Assembly: GCF_051967575.1 (NCBI RefSeq)
Contig: NZ_JBQCJW010000014.1
Location: 10,536-74,535, forward strand
Length of the DNA: 64,000 bases
Direction of reading: 5' to 3'
DNA from: Solibacillus silvestris_B
GTDB taxonomy: Bacteria; Bacillota; Bacilli; Bacillales_A; Planococcaceae
A model generated the notes under the pieces. The model was not told where the DNA came from, ran no database searches, and was given only the letters and a program-made list of their open reading frames with translations. The position numbers and the translations under genes are program-made. Below are positions 24,502-33,909 of this stretch, in pieces. The stretch's first letter is position 1, and each line of letters opens with the position of its first letter.

Positions 24502-25965
24502 ATGACAGTATTTGAGCGCACTTCGGCACAATTACAACAAGCAATTAAAGCTGGCGAACTAACAATTGCGGACTTAACAAAAGAAGCATTTGCCCGCGTT
24601 GAAAAGTTGGACGGCGATGTACAAGCTTTTTTAGCTTTAAATAAAGAACAAGCAACAGCCCAAGCAGAAGAGCTGGATAAAGTTCCATTCGAGGAGCGCG
24701 GTCCATTATTCGGTATGCCGATCGGGGTAAAAGACAACATCGTAACAGAAGGCTTGGAAACAACTTGCGCTTCTAAAATTCTGGAAGGCTTTATGCCAAT
24801 TTACGATGCAACAATCGTAAAAAAATTACGTGATGCAGGCATGATCACAGTCGGTAAATTGAACATGGATGAGTTCGCAATGGGTTCTTCAAACGAAAAC
24901 TCTGCTTATAAAACAACTAAAAACCCATGGAACCTTTCGCATGTACCAGGTGGTTCTTCAGGTGCATCTGCAGCAGCAGTTGCAGCGGGTGAAGTACCAT
25001 TTTCATTAGGTTCTGATACGGGTGGATCAATCCGTCAACCAGCAGCTTACTGTGGTGTTGTAGGAATGAAACCTACATACGGTCGTGTATCTCGTTTCGG
25101 TTTAGTTGCATTCGCATCTTCTTTAGACCAAATCGGACCAATTACACGCAATGTAAAAGACAATGCATTATTACTTGAAGCAATCTCAGGTGTAGACGAA
25201 ATGGATTCTACTTCTGCAGATGTGCCAGTACCAAACTATGCAGCCGCATTAGACGGTAATATTAAAGGCTTAAAAATTGCTGTACCAAAAGAATTCCTAG
25301 GTGAAGGTGTTGGCGAAGCAGCAAAACAGTCGGTGCTTGATGCATTGGAAGTATTAAAAGGCTTAGGTGCTACAGTAGAAGAGGTATCTTTACCACACTC
25401 TAAATATGCATTAGCAGCTTATTACATTCTTTCTTCATCAGAAGCATCTTCAAATCTTTCACGTTTCGATGGTATTCGTTACGGCTACCGTTCAGAAAAT
25501 GCGAAAAACTTATTAGAGCTGTACAAACAATCTCGTGCTGAAGGTTTCGGCGATGAGGTAAAACGTCGTATCATGCTTGGAACATATTCATTATCAGCTG
25601 GTACGTATGATGCTTACTATAAAAAAGCACAACAAGCACGTACTTTAATTAAAGCCGATTATGACAAAGTGTTCGAAAACTATGATGTAATCATTGGGCC
25701 AACTGCACCAACACCAGCATTCGCTATTGGCGCAAACATTGATGACCCAATGACAATGTACGCAAACGATATTTTAACAATTCCAATCAACTTGGCAGGT
25801 GTACCGGCAATTTCAGTTCCATGCGGCTTTGAAAACGGATTACCATTAGGTTTACAAATTATCGGTAAGCATTTCGGTGAAGAAACACTTTACCGTGTGG
25901 CCTATGCTTATGAGCAACAAACAGATTTCGCTAAACAAACTCCAGCATTATGGGAGGTAAAATAA
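24502..25965 (+). CDS. gatA: Asp/Glu-tRNA amidotransferase subunit A
   Basis: GatA is the amidase that releases ammonia from glutamine for the tRNA amidation. The 487 residues contain the amidase-signature Lys in GVKDNIVTEG, the glycine/serine-rich GGSSGASAAAVAAGEVPFSLG with the cis-Ser and nucleophile region GSDTGGSIRQPAAYCG, all intact. It starts 16 bases after gatC with AGGAGG and is followed one base later by gatB, so the three subunits are made together. Confidence 0.96.
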   Translation: MTVFERTSAQLQQAIKAGELTIADLTKEAFARVEKLDGDVQAFLALNKEQATAQAEELDKVPFEERGPLFGMPIGVKDNIVTEGLETTCASKILEGFMPIYDATIVKKLRDAGMITVGKLNMDEFAMGSSNENSAYKTTKNPWNLSHVPGGSSGASAAAVAAGEVPFSLGSDTGGSIRQPAAYCGVVGMKPTYGRVSRFGLVAFASSLDQIGPITRNVKDNALLLEAISGVDEMDSTSADVPVPNYAAALDGNIKGLKIAVPKEFLGEGVGEAAKQSVLDALEVLKGLGATVEEVSLPHSKYALAAYYILSSSEASSNLSRFDGIRYGYRSENAKNLLELYKQSRAEGFGDEVKRRIMLGTYSLSAGTYDAYYKKAQQARTLIKADYDKVFENYDVIIGPTAPTPAFAIGANIDDPMTMYANDILTIPINLAGVPAISVPCGFENGLPLGLQIIGKHFGEETLYRVAYAYEQQTDFAKQTPALWEVK

Positions 25966-25966
25966 A

Positions 25967-27412
25967 ATGAACTTTGAAACAGTCATTGGCTTGGAGATTC
26001 ACGTTGAGTTAAAAACAAACTCAAAAATCTTCTCTAGCAGTCCAAACCACTTTGGTGCGGAACCAAACACAAATACAACAGTAATCGACCTTGGTTATCC
26101 AGGTGTTTTACCTGTATTAAATAAACAAGTAGTAGATTACGCTATGCGTGCTTCTTTAGCATTAAACATGGAAATCGAACAAGAAACTAAGTTCGACCGT
26201 AAAAACTACTTCTATCCGGACAATCCGAAAGCTTACCAAATTTCACAATTTGATAAGCCAATCGGTAAAAACGGCTGGGTAGAAATCGAAATTCCAGCTA
26301 AAGGTGATACACCAGGCTACAAAAAGAAAATCGGTATTACACGTCTTCACATGGAAGAAGATGCTGGTAAATTAACGCATGCGGACGGCTATTCTTTAGT
26401 GGACTTAAACCGTCAAGGAACACCGCTTGTTGAGATTGTTTCTGAGCCGGATATCCGCACGCCGGACGAAGCGTATGCTTATCTTGAAAAAGTAAAATCA
26501 ATCATCCAATATACAGGCGTTTCTGACGTACGTATGGAGGAAGGTTCTCTTCGTTGTGATGCGAACATTTCAATCCGTCCATACGGTCAAGAAGAGTTCG
26601 GTACGAAAACTGAGCTTAAAAACTTGAACTCATTCAACTTTGTCCGTCGTGGTTTAGAGCACGAAGAAATCCGCCAGGCAGAAGTATTAATGGCTGGTGG
26701 CGTTATTGAGCAGGAAACACGCCGTTTTGATGAGAAAACAGGTAAAACAATTCTTATGCGTGTTAAAGAAGGTACAGATGATTACCGTTACTTCCCAGAG
26801 CCGGACTTAGTGCGTCTTTCGATTTCTGATGAATGGGTAGAGCGCGTACGTAACGAGATTCCAGAATTACCGGATGCTCGTAAAGCACGTTATGTTTCTG
26901 AATTAGGCTTAACGGATTATGATGCAAATGTCCTTGTTATTAACAAAGAGATTTCTGACTTCTTTGATGCGACAGTGGCTTCGGGAGCCGATGCAAAATT
27001 ATCGGCAAACTGGCTGATGGGCGATATTTCCGCATACTTGAACGCTGAGCAAAAAGAGTTGAAAAATACAGCATTAACGCCTGAAAACTTGGCAAGTATG
27101 GTGAAGTTAATTTCGGACGGCACGATCTCTTCAAAAATCGCAAAAAAAGTATTCACGGAGTTAGTGACAAATGGCGGCGACGCAGCGAAAATCGTGAAGG
27201 AAAAGGGCTTAGTCCAAATTTCCGATCCAGAAGTTATCCGTGGTTTTGTTACAACGGTTCTTGATAACGACACAAAATCCGTGGAAGATTTTAAAGCTGG
27301 TAAAGACCGTGCTGTAAAAGCGATGTTAGGTCAAATTATGAAAGCTTCCAAAGGTCAGGCAAACCCGCAATTAACAAATCAAATTTTAATGGAAGAATTA
27401 AACAAGCGTTAA
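25967..27412 (+). CDS. gatB: Asp/Glu-tRNA amidotransferase subunit B
   Basis: GatB binds the mischarged tRNA and activates its acyl group with ATP. The 481-residue protein shows VIGLEIHVELKT, FDRKNYFYPDNPKAYQISQ, GITRLHMEEDAGKL and DYRYFPEPDL, with the YqeY-like tail at about 330-480 (GQANPQLTNQILMEEL). The length and ends are normal. Last gene of the operon, with a terminator at 27428. Confidence 0.96.
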   Translation: MNFETVIGLEIHVELKTNSKIFSSSPNHFGAEPNTNTTVIDLGYPGVLPVLNKQVVDYAMRASLALNMEIEQETKFDRKNYFYPDNPKAYQISQFDKPIGKNGWVEIEIPAKGDTPGYKKKIGITRLHMEEDAGKLTHADGYSLVDLNRQGTPLVEIVSEPDIRTPDEAYAYLEKVKSIIQYTGVSDVRMEEGSLRCDANISIRPYGQEEFGTKTELKNLNSFNFVRRGLEHEEIRQAEVLMAGGVIEQETRRFDEKTGKTILMRVKEGTDDYRYFPEPDLVRLSISDEWVERVRNEIPELPDARKARYVSELGLTDYDANVLVINKEISDFFDATVASGADAKLSANWLMGDISAYLNAEQKELKNTALTPENLASMVKLISDGTISSKIAKKVFTELVTNGGDAAKIVKEKGLVQISDPEVIRGFVTTVLDNDTKSVEDFKAGKDRAVKAMLGQIMKASKGQANPQLTNQILMEELNKR

Positions 27413-27427
27413 TTTCTTCTTATCATG

Positions 27428-27462
27428 AAACGACAGTCTGATTTTTTGGGCTGTCGTTTTTT
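27428..27462 (+). terminator. Terminator after gatB
   Basis: AAACGACAG and CTGTCGTTT form a hairpin followed by T6. Confidence 0.85.
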
Positions 27463-27611
27463 CGTGAAAAAATCATGAGAGGCATATCGCTACTTGAAAC
27501 AATCCAAAAATACATTAATAATTGGAAATATGAAACATAGCTTTAAAATTGCTGTATGGAAGATTTTTATGAAAATCGGATAAGAGGGAAAAGCAAAGGG
27601 GTGCAGAATAA

Positions 27612-28811
27612 GTGGGGAAAACATGGTATATTGGGCCGGTTCAAGTTGTAAAGGAAAAAAGCATTGAAGAAAATCATTATTTAGTCATTCAAAGTGAAAA
27701 AATCGCAGCTATTTGCACAGAGGATCAGTTGCCGAAAGATGGCAGCCTATTTAGAACAAAGCCTACCGATAAGGCAATGCCTGGAATGATAGATCAGCAT
27801 ATCCATGGGATGGCCGGCGCAGATGTAATGGATGGCACAGTTGAAAGTTTGAACACAATTAGCAAAGTGCTTGCTCCATATGGTGTTACGAGCTTTTTAG
27901 CAACAACGATGACCGCTGCTGTTCATTCTTTGCAACAGGTTATCCGAACAATTGTACATAGCAGGCATTTGATGGAGGGAGCGAAAATTGCAGGGGTTCA
28001 TGTGGAAGGCCCTTTTATCAATCCAATTCAAAAAGGTGCACAATCAGATGAATTTATCATCAAGCCTTCAGTAGAAGAGTTTGAGACCATTGCGAAGGCT
28101 TCGGAAAATACAGTTAAATTGGTGACGGTGGCGGCTGAACTGGATGAACAGCAGGCACTTTTAAAGTATTTAAAAGCAAATAATATTGTAGCTTCCATTG
28201 GTCATTCAGATGCAAAATATGATGAGGCTAAAATGCTGATAGGGAAGCGATTAATCCAAAATGCCACACATTTCTGCAATGGGATGCGCGCCATTCACCA
28301 CCGGGAGCCCGGTTTGCAGATTGCCCTATTACAAAGCGGCTGCATGCTTGAAATTATTGCGGATGGGCATCATATCCATCCTGCGATGATACAGTATATT
28401 TATGAGGTAATCGGTGATGAACGGATGATTTTGATTTCGGATAGTATGCGCGCAACTGATTTGAAAGATGGTTATTATGATTTAGGCGGACAGCAAGTGC
28501 AAGTGGAAAATGGCTTATGCAAGCTGGCGGGAGAACATACACTTGCAGGGAGCACGCTTAATTTGAACGAAGCACGGAAGAATATAAAAAGGTGGCTGCA
28601 GCTTTCCGATGTGTCATTAGCGAAAATGACAGCGACAAATAGTGCGAAATTATTAGGGATTTACGAAACGAAAGGCTCTATCGAAGAAGGCAAAGATGCG
28701 GATTTTTATATAGCGGATGAACAAGATGAAGTGCTTTTGACGGTAATCGAAGGGGAAATTATTTACAAAAGATCTGAATACAGCACAATGCAGATTCCGG
28801 AGGACAAATGA
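27612..28811 (+). CDS. nagA: N-acetylglucosamine-6-phosphate deacetylase
   Basis: NagA removes acetate from GlcNAc-6-phosphate. The 399 residues show the amidohydrolase metal site QHIHGMAGADVMDG, the substrate loop HVEGPFINPIQKGAQ, SIGHSDAKYDEA, NATHFCNGMRAIHHREPG (family usually THLFNAM) and catalytic Asp in LISDSMRATDLKDG. GTG 27612 follows AAAGGGGTG. No nagB lies nearby; the next gene overlaps by four bases and encodes an acetyltransferase. It may act with the large sugar cluster downstream. Confidence 0.87.
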   Translation: MGKTWYIGPVQVVKEKSIEENHYLVIQSEKIAAICTEDQLPKDGSLFRTKPTDKAMPGMIDQHIHGMAGADVMDGTVESLNTISKVLAPYGVTSFLATTMTAAVHSLQQVIRTIVHSRHLMEGAKIAGVHVEGPFINPIQKGAQSDEFIIKPSVEEFETIAKASENTVKLVTVAAELDEQQALLKYLKANNIVASIGHSDAKYDEAKMLIGKRLIQNATHFCNGMRAIHHREPGLQIALLQSGCMLEIIADGHHIHPAMIQYIYEVIGDERMILISDSMRATDLKDGYYDLGGQQVQVENGLCKLAGEHTLAGSTLNLNEARKNIKRWLQLSDVSLAKMTATNSAKLLGIYETKGSIEEGKDADFYIADEQDEVLLTVIEGEIIYKRSEYSTMQIPEDK

Positions 28812-29683
28812 TGAATTTTATAAAAGGGGATGCTATACGCAATAATCCAAAATTAAAACAAAGCTTTTTCAAGCTAGCCGAAAGTACATTTGGCCTTGAA
28901 TTTGCACAGTGGGATGCATTGGGCTATTGGAATGATATGTACTGCCCTTACGCATTTGAAGCTGGCGGGGAAATCGTTGCGAATGTATCAATCAGTAGCG
29001 GAACAATGATTTTGGATGGACAATATGTCAAAGCTGTTCAAATCGGCACAGTGATGACACATCCAAAGTTCCAAGGACAAGGGTTGTCAAAAAAGCTTAT
29101 GGAAAAAGTGATGGAAGACACAACGGAAGCGGATATTCTTTACTTATTCGCAAATGAATCCGTACTCGGTTTTTATCCGAAGTTTGGATTTGAAACACGC
29201 ACACAAGCGACTTTTACAATTGCCGCAAAAGATTTATCAATAGCGCCTGCAGAAGTGAAAAAGGTTAATATAATGGATGCGGATACAAGAAAGCTATTTT
29301 ATGAGGCGGTGATGCATCGTATGCCAATCAGTCTTAAAATGAGCATGCTGCAAAATGAAAATATTGTAATGTTCCATGCCTTGACACAATACCGAAATGA
29401 CATTTACTTTGTACCAAAATTCCATGCTTTTGTTATTGCAAAAGAATATGAGTCATCCCTTCAACTAATCGATGTAATTTCAAAAAATTTAGTTGATTTA
29501 ACTGAGCTTTTAAATAGCCTTCCAATTAAAAAGCAAAAAGTTGAATTATGCTTTACGCCTGACAAGTTAAGCATCCCTGTTCAAGAAGGGGTTTTTAAAG
29601 ATGACGGGGCCATGTTTGTGAAAAATCAAAGAGAACTGATTTATCCAAATCATGTATTATACCCGTATAGCGGATTAGCTTGA
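28808..29683 (+). CDS. GNAT-family N-acetyltransferase
   Basis: A 291-residue protein with an N-terminal GNAT fold (about 1-150); the acetyl-CoA loop is GTVMTHPKFQGQGLSKKLM and ESVLGFYPKFGFE closes the domain. The C-terminal 140 residues are a second domain I cannot assign, perhaps SCP2-like as in Eis-type enzymes. It overlaps nagA by ATGA, so the two are translationally coupled. The substrate is unknown. Confidence 0.8.
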   Translation: MMNFIKGDAIRNNPKLKQSFFKLAESTFGLEFAQWDALGYWNDMYCPYAFEAGGEIVANVSISSGTMILDGQYVKAVQIGTVMTHPKFQGQGLSKKLMEKVMEDTTEADILYLFANESVLGFYPKFGFETRTQATFTIAAKDLSIAPAEVKKVNIMDADTRKLFYEAVMHRMPISLKMSMLQNENIVMFHALTQYRNDIYFVPKFHAFVIAKEYESSLQLIDVISKNLVDLTELLNSLPIKKQKVELCFTPDKLSIPVQEGVFKDDGAMFVKNQRELIYPNHVLYPYSGLA

Positions 29684-29687
29684 AAAA

Positions 29688-29718
29688 ACGAGTCTACCTC
29701 ATATGAAGGGAGACTCGT
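29688..29718 (+). terminator. Terminator after the GNAT gene
   Basis: ACGAGTCT and AGACTCGT pair around a partly paired loop; it stands between convergent sequences and overlaps the end of the hydrolase pseudogene. Confidence 0.75.
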
Positions 29719-29957
29719 TAATTATTTTTTCCGTCATGCTCAGGAGACGGATTTTGGCAGTTTTTGAAATAGGCAATGCATGCAAATCAAAGCCATGAAT
29801 ACAGCCCTCATAAATATCGAATGCAATGGGGACTTTCGCTCATTTAAGTTTTTCTGTAAACTCGCAAACTTCTTCGTAAAATAAGTCATGTGTACCGATA
29901 AATGTGTAAATCGGCGGAAGATTATCGACAGTTGCATAAAGCGGTGATGCATGCAGA
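29699..29957 (-). pseudogene. Alpha/beta hydrolase remnant (5' truncated, frameshifted)
   Basis: Minus-strand translation gives ASPLYATVDNLPPIYTFIGT and HDLFYEEVCEFTEKLK then a stop, after which another frame continues VPIAFDIYEGCIHGFDLHAL. These two pieces match, in order, the C-terminal part of an esterase/lipase of the alpha/beta hydrolase family (LPP-x-YTFVGT-x-D, then the catalytic-His segment HGF). The N-terminal two thirds with the nucleophile are missing. It follows the DUF624 gene with only a few bases between. Confidence 0.65.
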
Positions 29958-29961
29958 CCTT

Positions 29962-30582
29962 TCATGTCGATACTGCCTCCAATAATTTCTTCTGCTCCAC
30001 CTTTTTAAAGGCACGCAATGAAAATTTCATAATGAAAAAGCTCATGACACTTCCCGCAAATAACGGGATGGCACCCGGCATTAAATTAAACACACCATAC
30101 ATACAAAACAGGAAAAAAGCATTTAATAATACTACTAGCGGTGAAGTCAATGTAAATAAAAAAGCTTGCTTAATCATTGCAAAAAACTTCAGCTCGAAAT
30201 GCACATATACCGGGAAAAAGAAAAACAAAGTCCCCAATATAATAAATGCAATGATAAATGTTGGAATTAATAAGGGCTGTAAATAGTCAAAAGTATAAAT
30301 AGCGTAAAAATCAACTGCCAAAATCAAAAGTATCCCATAAACAATTCCTGCATAGCCGTTACCTTTTAGCCATTCCTTTTTATAAGTAGTCCAAAATGTT
30401 TCGGCAATCGGCTTTTCAATGTCAAGAAGCATTTGTCTTATTACCGTAAACAAGGCGATCGTTGCCGGAAATAACCCAAATACAACGAGTCCAATCATAG
30501 AAAAAAACAGCCATAAAAAGTTTGCATATATCAATTTTAGAAGCTTTACGCCAAAGCTATGAAAACCTTCCCAAAAATTCAT
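29962..30582 (-). CDS. YesL-family (DUF624) membrane protein
   Basis: A 206-residue protein with about five membrane segments (LIYANFLWLFFSMIGLVVFG, GIVYGILLILAVDFYAIYTF, LIPTFIIAFIILGTLFFFF and two more) and the N-terminal pattern FWEGFHSFGVKLLKLIYANFLW of DUF624/YesL. Such proteins often sit beside sugar ABC transporters of the CUT1 type, as here (divergent from the solute-binding protein). Its exact role is unknown. The start has GGAGGG upstream. Confidence 0.82.
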   Translation of the reverse strand: MNFWEGFHSFGVKLLKLIYANFLWLFFSMIGLVVFGLFPATIALFTVIRQMLLDIEKPIAETFWTTYKKEWLKGNGYAGIVYGILLILAVDFYAIYTFDYLQPLLIPTFIIAFIILGTLFFFFPVYVHFELKFFAMIKQAFLFTLTSPLVVLLNAFFLFCMYGVFNLMPGAIPLFAGSVMSFFIMKFSLRAFKKVEQKKLLEAVST

Positions 30583-30763
30583 ACTGATCCCTCCATATTC
30601 CCATTATAAGATAAAATATCAGAAAAATTGTACAATTTAAATTAAGGTCTTTTAAAGGACTTGAGTAAACAATCAATTTTTTGTAGTCTGAGAAAAATAG
30701 CAATTAAATAATAGAATTGTTATTTGAGGCAAAGGGATGAAATTAAAAAGGGGGATTTATGTT

Positions 30764-32071
30764 ATGAATAATTCATTTTTCAAGAAATTTGGTCTTCTAT
30801 TTTTAGTTTTGGCATTTTCATTAGTGATGGTTGCATGCAATGAAGAATCTTCAAGTGATGCAGATGATTCAACAGACAAATCCACTAATAATGGAAGCGC
30901 TAACACAGAAGGATCATCAGGTTTATCAGGGGAAATTACTGTTTGGGCACATCCATATACAGATGGTACAACAGGTGAAGGGGATATGTGGAAAGACTTT
31001 GCGGCGAACTTTGAAGCCGAAACAGGCGTAAAAGTGAACTTTGAACAAATTCCATGGGCAAACCGTGACCAAAAAATCCTGACAGCATTAGCGGCAGGCC
31101 AAGGTCCTGATGTGTTTTATGTAATACCTGACCAAATGCCGCAATATGCGGAGCAACAACTGATTTTGGATATTTCTCCATATGTAACAGAAGAAGAACT
31201 GAATGGTTTCGTGCCAACAGCAATTGAAGCGACAAGCTGGAAGGGCAAACAATACGGTATGCCGATTTTACAAACGGCGGAATCATTAGTTTATAATAAA
31301 AATATTTTAGACGAGCTAGGTGTTGACGAAAATAGCCTGCCGACTAATTGGGATGAGTTTAAAGCTTTAGCCGAAAAAGCAAAAGCAGCAGGCTACTATG
31401 CATTCTCGTTTGCTGGCGGTGGTTCATTAAACAACACATTATACCCATTCTTATGGCAAGCTGGAGGAAATGTAATCGATGCTGACAATAATATTTTAAT
31501 CAATAAACCAGAATCGGTGAAAGCATTTGAGTTAATTAATGAAATGTATGCAAAAGGCTGGATTCCACAAGATTCAATCACTGCATTGGACCATGATTCA
31601 TTATACTTTGGCGGCAAACTATTGGCTGTTAACGGCTCTGGTATTTCAGTAAACCGTTTGTTGGCGGAAAAGCCATTTGAATTTGTCATTGCACCGCCAT
31701 TGAAAGATGCTGAGCAATTAACATACGGCACTGTCGGTATGTTCGTAGGATCTGCGATTTCGAAAAATCCGGAGGCTGCAACTGAATTCATGAAGTATAT
31801 TACAAATACTGAAAACCAGCGTACTTTCAACAATATTACACAATATATTCCAACACGTGATGAGGCAAAAGACATTTTTGATTCTCAGCCATACATGGCA
31901 CAATTAGCAGAATACACTCAATACGCAAAACCAGGTGTGATTCACCCGGAAGGCCGTAATATCATGCCTTTAATCCAAGCTGAAATCCAATCAATGCTTG
32001 AAGGTAAACAATCACCTCAACAAGCAGCCGATAAATCAGCGGATGCGATTGATAAGCTAATTAACAAATAA
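30764..32071 (+). CDS. Sugar ABC transporter substrate-binding lipoprotein
   Basis: A 435-residue CUT1-family (MalE-like) binding protein. It has a signal peptide with lipobox VMVAC (Cys about residue 25), an S/D/T-rich linker, then EITVWAHPYTDGTTGEGDMW, LAAGQGPDVFYV and the typical AIEATSWKGKQYGMPIL. ATG 30764 is preceded by AAGGGGG; an in-frame ATG at 30737 would include that site. It captures a sugar or oligosaccharide outside the membrane for the two permeases that follow. Confidence 0.9.
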   Translation: MNNSFFKKFGLLFLVLAFSLVMVACNEESSSDADDSTDKSTNNGSANTEGSSGLSGEITVWAHPYTDGTTGEGDMWKDFAANFEAETGVKVNFEQIPWANRDQKILTALAAGQGPDVFYVIPDQMPQYAEQQLILDISPYVTEEELNGFVPTAIEATSWKGKQYGMPILQTAESLVYNKNILDELGVDENSLPTNWDEFKALAEKAKAAGYYAFSFAGGGSLNNTLYPFLWQAGGNVIDADNNILINKPESVKAFELINEMYAKGWIPQDSITALDHDSLYFGGKLLAVNGSGISVNRLLAEKPFEFVIAPPLKDAEQLTYGTVGMFVGSAISKNPEAATEFMKYITNTENQRTFNNITQYIPTRDEAKDIFDSQPYMAQLAEYTQYAKPGVIHPEGRNIMPLIQAEIQSMLEGKQSPQQAADKSADAIDKLINK

Positions 32072-32079
32072 TCAATAAT

Positions 32080-32108
32080 GAGAGTTTGGTCTTCATGATC
32101 AGACTCTC
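32080..32108 (+). terminator. Intercistronic hairpin between binding protein and permease
   Basis: GAGAGTTTGGTC pairs imperfectly with GATCAGACTCTC without a real T tract. Such hairpins commonly stabilise the binding-protein message or reduce read-through to the permeases. Confidence 0.5.
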
Positions 32109-32140
32109 TCCTTACTTAATGTACAGAAAGGGTGAGGCAC

Positions 32141-33070
32141 ATGACCTCTACAACTGCTAAACAGCCGAATAAACAGTCGTTTAGTGCGCGGGTTAAGCGT
32201 GAATTCAACAAAAATATATTAGTCTATGTCGTGCTGCTTCCTGTCATTATTCACTTTATCATCTTTCAGGTTTACCCGTTCGTTTTAAGTTTTTATTTAA
32301 CTTTTCATGATTGGAAAATAATAGGGGAACCTGAATTTGTAGGACTCAAACATTGGAAAGCATTATTTGATGATGAAATCGCCTGGAAAGCAATATGGAA
32401 CACAGTGAAGTTTTCCATCTACTATATCATTCCAACGATGTCGCTAGGCTTGATATTGGCATTGATTATTAACTCAGGCGTCAAATTTGCAGGGTTTTTC
32501 AAAGGCTTGTTCTTCTTGCCTGTTGTTACGTCATTCGTAATCATCGCGGGAATTTGGGGATGGTTGTTCCGCGGGACAGAAGATGGCTTCATCAACTACT
32601 TGATCGGCTTTGTCGGGATTGACCCGCAGCTATTTATGTCAAGCTCCTCGCAGGCGTTGATTGTATTGGCAGGATTAAGTATTTTCAAAGTGGCGGGCAC
32701 AACGATGATTTACTACTATGCGGGGCTGCAATCCATCGATCGTCAGCTATACGAAGCGGCCCGCATTGATGGGGCGAATTCCTGGAAGGTATTCTGGAAG
32801 GTTACATTCCCTATGTTAAAGCCAATTCACTTTTATGTAGCGATTACTACGACAATCGGTTCATTCCAGATTTTCGATTCGGCCTTCTTATTGACGAATG
32901 GCGGACCGAACTATGCTACAACAACAATCGTGTATTACTTATATCACCAAGGCTTTACAAGCTTAAATTTAAGTTATGCAGCAGTGTTGTCATATGTTCT
33001 ATTCTTTATCATATTGATTATTTCGTTGATTCAGCGCAAATACATTGGTAAAGATCCGAATTACTATTAA
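32141..33070 (+). CDS. Sugar ABC transporter permease (MalF-like)
   Basis: A 309-residue inner-membrane permease with six hydrophobic segments (YVVLLPVIIHFIIFQVYPFV first) and the cytoplasmic EAA loop YEAARIDGANSWKVFWKVTF that docks to the ATPase. ATG 32141 is preceded by AAAGGGTG; the GTG at 32132 is too close to it. First permease of a CUT1 transporter whose ATPase is probably the MsmX-like protein at 46990. Confidence 0.9.
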   Translation: MTSTTAKQPNKQSFSARVKREFNKNILVYVVLLPVIIHFIIFQVYPFVLSFYLTFHDWKIIGEPEFVGLKHWKALFDDEIAWKAIWNTVKFSIYYIIPTMSLGLILALIINSGVKFAGFFKGLFFLPVVTSFVIIAGIWGWLFRGTEDGFINYLIGFVGIDPQLFMSSSSQALIVLAGLSIFKVAGTTMIYYYAGLQSIDRQLYEAARIDGANSWKVFWKVTFPMLKPIHFYVAITTTIGSFQIFDSAFLLTNGGPNYATTTIVYYLYHQGFTSLNLSYAAVLSYVLFFIILIISLIQRKYIGKDPNYY

Positions 33071-33094
33071 GCTGGTGCGGGGAGGAGCATACAA

Positions 33095-33898
33095 ATGAAA
33101 AAAGTAATCTCGTATACAGCATTGACGATTTTGGCGATCGTTTTCATTATGCCATTTATCATTATGGTGTTTGGTTCGCTGAAAGAAGTAAAGCAAGCAC
33201 AAGTTGATCCGCTATTCTGGCTGCCGACAAATCCTTCTATCCAAAACTATATAACAATTTTCACAAACGGTATATTCATTCGCTGGATTTGGAACTCGAT
33301 TGTCATTACGATTATTCCGGTAATCACACAAATGCTTTTTGCCGCTTTATTAGGCTATATTTTTGCAAAGAAACAGTTTTGGGGCAAAGAAGCGATATTC
33401 TGGATTTTCATGGCGGTTATTATGGTCCCGCAGCAATTATTCATCATTCCGAAGTATATAATGTTTGCCGATTTTGGTTGGATTAATACATATTGGGCAT
33501 TAATCGTTCCGGAACTTTGGGCAATTATGGGTGTATTTCTCGTCCGTCAATTTTTGCAGGGAATCCCGAAAGACTTGGAAGAAGCGGCATATATCGACGG
33601 AGCGAATGACTGGCAAATTTTCTTCAAAATTATTTTGCCTTTATCGTTCCCGGTTATCGCAACTGTAGGGACATTCGCATTCATAGCAAACTGGAATGAT
33701 TTATTCCAGCCGTTGATTTACTTAACAAATGAAAAGATGTTCCCTGTAACAGTCGGTCTAGCGTCGATGCTCGGTAAGGAAGGAAACTTTGGTGTAGAAA
33801 TGGCGGGAGCTACAATTTCGTTCATCCCGACATTTTTAATCTTCATTTTCTTCCAGCGTTATTTCACGGAAGGTATTACGATGTCAGGAATTAAATAA
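33095..33898 (+). CDS. Sugar ABC transporter permease (MalG-like)
   Basis: A 267-residue permease with six membrane segments and the EAA loop EEAAYIDGANDWQIFFKIIL. It follows the first permease by 24 bases with GGGAGGAG as ribosome binding site and completes the transporter channel. The family places it in CUT1. Confidence 0.9.
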   Translation: MKKVISYTALTILAIVFIMPFIIMVFGSLKEVKQAQVDPLFWLPTNPSIQNYITIFTNGIFIRWIWNSIVITIIPVITQMLFAALLGYIFAKKQFWGKEAIFWIFMAVIMVPQQLFIIPKYIMFADFGWINTYWALIVPELWAIMGVFLVRQFLQGIPKDLEEAAYIDGANDWQIFFKIILPLSFPVIATVGTFAFIANWNDLFQPLIYLTNEKMFPVTVGLASMLGKEGNFGVEMAGATISFIPTFLIFIFFQRYFTEGITMSGIK

Positions 33899-33909
33899 GG
33901 GGGCATTGT

